Below are positions 60,616 through 64,000 of a DNA stretch of 64,000 nt, in pieces. Source of the stretch: Sphingopyxis sp. LC81 (GTDB taxonomy: Bacteria; Pseudomonadota; Alphaproteobacteria; Sphingomonadales; Sphingomonadaceae); contig NZ_JNFD01000035.1 of NCBI RefSeq assembly GCF_000756375.1, positions 161,501 to 225,500 on the forward strand. Direction: 5' to 3'. The position numbers and the translations under genes are program-made. Under the pieces are notes generated by a model. That model did no database searches. It worked only from the letters and a program-made list of their open reading frames with translations, and was not told where the DNA came from. Each line of letters begins with the position of its first letter. Positions within the stretch are counted from its first letter, which is position 1.

Positions 60616-61265
60616 TGGGCGAAACCGCGCCTCTGACTATCCAGCGGATCGCGATCTTTCCGCTCACCGGCGCGGTGCTGTTTCCCGGGCTGCACCTGCC
60701 GCTGCACATTTTCGAGCCGCGCTATTCGGCGATGGTGCAGGAGGTGCTGGCGCGCGACCGGCAGATCGGGATGATCCAGCCGCGCCAGCTTCCCGGCGAA
60801 GAGGATCGCGAGCCGCCCGCGCTCTATGACGTCGGCTGCGTCGGCCGCATCGTCGATGTCGAGGCGCTCGACGAGGGGCGCTTCAACCTCGTTCTCGAAG
60901 GCGTCGCGCGCTTTCGCGTCCGCCGCGAGCTCGACGTCACGACGCCGTTCCGGCAGGTCGAGGCCGAGATCGAACTCGAAGCCGAGGACGAGGCGGTCCT
61001 CGCGAGCATCGAGCGCGCCAGCCTCGAACGCGAGGCCAAGCGCTTTGCGGCGCGGCAGGGCTATGTCGTCGACTGGGATTCGGTGGGCCAGCTCGACGAT
61101 GCGACGCTGGTGAACGGCATCGCACAGGTCGCTCCGTTCGATGCCGCCGCCAAGCAGGCGCTGCTCGAAGCGTCGCCGATCGACGCGCGCGCCGAACTGG
61201 TCGTCCAGCTGATGCAGTTTTTCGGCCGTTTCGACGGCGACGACGGCCGCGCCACGCTGCAATAG
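60615..61265 (+). CDS. LON N-terminal-domain (substrate-binding) protein
   Basis: A 216-residue protein made of the LON substrate-binding domain without ATPase or protease parts. Signatures are IAIFPLTGAVLFPGLHLPLH, IFEPRY, IGMIQPR, GCVGRI and RFNLVLEGVARFRV. It is often next to the thioredoxin-TPR gene in alphaproteobacteria. It is coupled to cnoX by overlapping stop and start. It probably acts as an accessory protein in proteostasis; the role is not proven. Confidence 0.92.
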   Translation: MGETAPLTIQRIAIFPLTGAVLFPGLHLPLHIFEPRYSAMVQEVLARDRQIGMIQPRQLPGEEDREPPALYDVGCVGRIVDVEALDEGRFNLVLEGVARFRVRRELDVTTPFRQVEAEIELEAEDEAVLASIERASLEREAKRFAARQGYVVDWDSVGQLDDATLVNGIAQVAPFDAAAKQALLEASPIDARAELVVQLMQFFGRFDGDDGRATLQ

Positions 61266-61269
61266 ACGA

Positions 61270-61968
61270 TTAGTGCGGCTTGCGGACCGGCGCATGATGG
61301 ACGATGTCGGCGAGCGCCCGGCGTACGATATGCCGGTCGCTTTCGCGCAAGCGTTCCGCCGCGTCGCTCACCATCAGATGATGGCGAACGAGTTTCTTTT
61401 CGGCGGCAAGCCGGGTTTCCATCCGGCTTTCATCGCCGCGCGATGCGCCCAGCCTGGCGCGGCGACGGCCCGCCCACGCCTCGACCAACCGGTCGGCCAA
61501 AAGCGCGGCAAGATTGTCGGCGGCGCCCTGTTCGGTCGCGCTTTCGGCGGCCGGATCGGTCAGCCAGGCGTCGGCGCCTTCCTCCTGCAACGCGTCGAGC
61601 GATAGCGTCGCGGTGACATGCCGCCGCCCGGCGCAACGCTGGTCGCCGTGAAGCCGGTGCCGCAGCGCCTGCAGTTCGGCGCGGAATTGCCAGTTCACAT
61701 AGGTGGTGAAACGTGCGCGCGCCGGATCATAGCGTTCGGCGGCGCGATGCAGCGCGATCGCGCATACCTGCGCGGCATCCTCGGCGACATCGGTCAGGCC
61801 GTAGCTGCGCGTGAAATAGCGGATACGCGGCGCGGCGAGCGCTGCCAGCCGGGCGAAGCGGCGGTCGGCCAAAGCCCGCGTCCGCGCGCCCGGCGCCGCG
61901 TCGAGCGCGGTTCGCGCCTGAATATAGTCCGTCACCGCTGCTTCGAGCGCGTCGCTTTTTGCCGACAT
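61270..61968 (-). CDS. Sigma-70 region-2-like protein
   Basis: A 232-residue protein. The segment VAEDAAQVCAIALHRAAERY, followed by DPARARFTTYVNWQFRAELQ (about residues 60-100), resembles sigma-70 region 2 (core-binding and -10-recognising helices). The C-terminal part is Arg/Ala-rich and I cannot see a standard region 4 helix-turn-helix with confidence. It may be a divergent or truncated sigma factor. It converges on the LON-domain gene with 4 bases between the stops. Confidence 0.68.
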   Translation of the reverse strand: MSAKSDALEAAVTDYIQARTALDAAPGARTRALADRRFARLAALAAPRIRYFTRSYGLTDVAEDAAQVCAIALHRAAERYDPARARFTTYVNWQFRAELQALRHRLHGDQRCAGRRHVTATLSLDALQEEGADAWLTDPAAESATEQGAADNLAALLADRLVEAWAGRRRARLGASRGDESRMETRLAAEKKLVRHHLMVSDAAERLRESDRHIVRRALADIVHHAPVRKPH

Positions 61969-62065
61969 GGTCCCGTCCCCATCCTGCCCGCGGCGTGGTT
62001 ACCGCGCGCTCAGGGATAGGATGTCATGCTTAGCGCCACGCTGCCGGCGGCCTAGGTAGTAATAC

Positions 62066-63307
62066 CTAGACCTCGGTGCCCGCGAGCAGGCGCGGCAGGT
62101 CGCCCGCCTCGCCGCGCGCCTCGTCCATGAAAAAGCGCTTGAGCACCGGCATCCGCTGCACCGCGCCGAGCCCGGTGCGGCGCACCGCGGCGGCGGTGCG
62201 CCCCGGAATGCCGAACAGCCGCGTCAGCCCGTCGGTCGCGAGGCTGACCATCATATTGTCGAGCCCGCGCCAGCGCTGATAGCGCGCGAGCAGCGCCGCA
62301 TCGCCAAGGTCGAGCCCGAGCCGCGCGCCCTCGACGAGCACTTCGGTCAGCGCCGCAACGTCGCGGAGGCCGAGGTTGAGCCCCTGCCCCGCGATCGGAT
62401 GGATGCCGTGCGCGGCATCGCCGACGAGCGCGATGCGGTCGGCGACGATCGACGCGCTGTGATGAAAGCCGAGCGGATAGGTCATGCGCGGCGCGACGAG
62501 CTCCATCGCGCCGAGCACGCCGCCGGCGCGCTTCTGCAGCTCGGCAACGAAGCCGCGCTCGCCGAGCTTGGCGAAACCGGGACCGTCCTTTTCGGCGACC
62601 GTCCACACGAACGCCGAACGGTGCCGCCCCTGCTCGTCGTCAACGAGCGGCAGCAGCGCGAACGGCCCCGACGGATAGAAGATTTCGTGCGCGACATTCC
62701 CGTGCGGCTTTTCGTGCGCGACCGCGCCGATCATCGCGTGGTGATGGTACGACCAGTTCGCGATGCTGAATCCCGCGGCATCGCGCGTTGGCGAGCGGCG
62801 GCCCTCGGCGACTATCAGCAGCGGCGCCGCGAGCTTTGTCCCGTCGGTCAGCGTCAGCGTGACGCCATGCGCATCGATCTCGCGCGATACGACCTGCGCC
62901 GGCATCAGCAGCCGCACCAGCGGCGCCTCGGCGAGCGCCGCGGCAAGCACGAGGCGGAGCTGGCGATTCTCGACCATCGTGCCGAGCGGCGGATCACCCT
63001 CGGCGGTGACGAAGTCGAGTTCGCCGCCGCGGCCGCTGTCGGGGGCACCGTCGCCCACTTTAATGGCGCGGATCGGGCAGCCGTGACCGGCAAGGCGCTC
63101 CGCAATCCCCAGCACTTCGAACATCTGCCATGTCGCGCTCGCGATCGCCGAGGCGCGCCCGTCAAACCCCGGCGCGATCGTCGTGACCGGATCGGCGGGA
63201 TCGACCACCTGCACCGACAGGCCGTGATGGGCAAGGGCAAGGGCGAGCGCCTGGCCGACCAGGCCGCCACCCGAAATCAGGACATCGCTGCGCAGCGTTT
63301 CACTCAT
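62066..63307 (-). CDS. UbiH/UbiF/Coq6-family FAD-dependent monooxygenase
   Basis: A 413-residue flavin hydroxylase of ubiquinone biosynthesis. FAD-binding motifs are DVLISGGGLVGQALALALAH (residues 8-27), the mid-protein DG-type region near VAEGRRSPTRDAAGF (167-181), and RIALVGDAAHGIHPIAGQGL near 285, with LNLGLRDV following. The family hydroxylates the benzoquinone ring; which position (UbiH, UbiF or UbiI type) cannot be told from sequence alone. It is divergent from ftsK with a 124-base gap. Confidence 0.9.
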   Translation of the reverse strand: MSETLRSDVLISGGGLVGQALALALAHHGLSVQVVDPADPVTTIAPGFDGRASAIASATWQMFEVLGIAERLAGHGCPIRAIKVGDGAPDSGRGGELDFVTAEGDPPLGTMVENRQLRLVLAAALAEAPLVRLLMPAQVVSREIDAHGVTLTLTDGTKLAAPLLIVAEGRRSPTRDAAGFSIANWSYHHHAMIGAVAHEKPHGNVAHEIFYPSGPFALLPLVDDEQGRHRSAFVWTVAEKDGPGFAKLGERGFVAELQKRAGGVLGAMELVAPRMTYPLGFHHSASIVADRIALVGDAAHGIHPIAGQGLNLGLRDVAALTEVLVEGARLGLDLGDAALLARYQRWRGLDNMMVSLATDGLTRLFGIPGRTAAAVRRTGLGAVQRMPVLKRFFMDEARGEAGDLPRLLAGTEV

Positions 63308-63431
63308 GCCGTTGCCCTAGCGTGCGGCAGGGCGGTTGGAAAGGCTGTGGGCGAGCGCGGGGCCGTGCTTGACGACGAGTCCGCCCCATGCGCATATCGC
63401 CGTGGTTAACTGACAGGGACCGGAAAAGAGC

Positions 63432-64000
63432 ATGGCTAGCCGCAAGGCCGCACCCGCAAAGGCCGATTGGCGCACGGTTTTCCGCCAAAGCATCGCGCGA
63501 TCGCTCGTGATCGCCGCCGCGGTGGCGCTCGGCCTGTTCACGCTCTTCCTGACCCTCGCGCTCGTCACCTATGACAGCACCGACGCGGCGCTCAACACCG
63601 CCGCGCACGGCACCGCCGCCAACTGGATGGGCGCTGCGGGCGCGTGGTTCGCCGACCTTGGCCTGTCGATCGGTGGCGCGCCGATCGTCCTGCTGCTGCC
63701 GCTGCTCGGTGTCATCGCGTGGCGGCTGTGGACGGGCGAGGCGCAGCCCTATTGGCCGCGCCAGCTTGCCTACAGCTTCATCGGCATATTGCTCGTCGGG
63801 CTCGGTGCCGAACTCTGGTCGCCGGCGACGAACGCGCCGATGCCCGCAGGTTGGGGCGGGATCATCGCGCTGCTGATCGGCGGCGCGGTCGCACCGCTGT
63901 TCGCGCAGGCGGGCGAACCCGCCGCGGCGCTGATCCGCTTTGCGACGATCCTGCTGCTCGTCGGGCTCGGCCTGTGGCTCGCGTGGCGCGCGCTGCGGCT
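63432..64000 (+). CDS. ftsK: DNA translocase FtsK, N-terminal membrane part (truncated by window end)
   Basis: The first 189 residues are visible: a basic N-terminus (MASRKAAPAKADWRT), helix SLVIAAAVALGLFTLFLTLA, the typical LALVTYDSTDAALNTA loop, then further membrane helices. This is the FtsK membrane domain; the motor and gamma domains lie beyond the window. FtsK moves chromosome dimers and termini at the division septum. The family call rests on the helix pattern and the TYDSTD-type motif, since the ATPase is not seen. Confidence 0.85.
   Translation, partial: MASRKAAPAKADWRTVFRQSIARSLVIAAAVALGLFTLFLTLALVTYDSTDAALNTAAHGTAANWMGAAGAWFADLGLSIGGAPIVLLLPLLGVIAWRLWTGEAQPYWPRQLAYSFIGILLVGLGAELWSPATNAPMPAGWGGIIALLIGGAVAPLFAQAGEPAAALIRFATILLLVGLGLWLAWRALR

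Overview
The window is high-GC chromosomal DNA with alphaproteobacterial gene content. The TonB receptor plug, the SleB-type hydrolases, the overlapping cob genes, the cnoX/LON/UbiH-like/ftsK neighbourhood and general codon use suggest a sphingomonad, perhaps Sphingopyxis. The genus is an inference. A lower-GC block at about 49.4-59.5 kb is an integrated genomic island.

Layout. (1) 1-5.2 kb: late cobalamin (B12) assembly operon, end of cobT, then alpha-ribazole phosphatase, cobS, threonine-phosphate decarboxylase, cbiB, cobQ and cobU, with every start overlapping the previous stop. (2) 5.3-29 kb: a giant-adhesin locus. A 4973-residue repeat/VWA/RTX protein is followed on the same strand by an OmpA-like protein and a type I secretion system (TolC-like, ABC, MFP) that has a SleB cell-wall hydrolase inserted. 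It is bracketed by a LapG-like periplasmic cysteine protease (convergent) and a membrane-anchored PilZ protein (divergent). (3) 29-34.3 kb: a GntR/UTRA regulator and a TonB receptor plus two PepSY membrane proteins. (4) 34.6-40.4 kb: copper genes copAB and copCD flanking a cnrYXH-like ECF sigma module. (5) 40.4-47.8 kb: a Zn/Cd/Co efflux operon (DUF3703, small His-rich protein, czcCBA, czcD) behind a MerR-type promoter. (6) 47.8-49.2 kb: a SAM methyltransferase and an AraC regulator. (7) 49.4-59.5 kb: an island in tRNA-Gly(GCC), bounded by 50-bp direct repeats. It carries an integrase, an HNH nuclease / C5 methyltransferase / Vsr set, a DUF3768 plus cysteine-peptidase-like pair, three small proteins of unknown role, and an AlpA-like regulator coupled to a HUH-type replication-initiator-like protein. 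(8) 59.5-64 kb: cnoX, LON-domain protein, sigma-70-region-2 protein, UbiH-like hydroxylase and the start of ftsK.

The most interesting result is regulatory. The motif GAGGG-N16-CGTAT occurs, correctly oriented, in front of four transcription units: the cnrY-like anti-sigma gene, copC, copA and the TonB receptor. The CnrX-like sensor keeps the full CnrX metal ligand set (HxxxH, E, HxxxM). Together this predicts an ECF-sigma metal regulon in which a Cnr-type surface-signalling module drives copper genes and an outer-membrane receptor/PepSY operon. That receptor operon also carries a probable operator for the adjacent GntR regulator. The second theme is the 23-kb adhesin locus, which pairs a LapG-like release protease with a PilZ protein and shows no LapD in the window.
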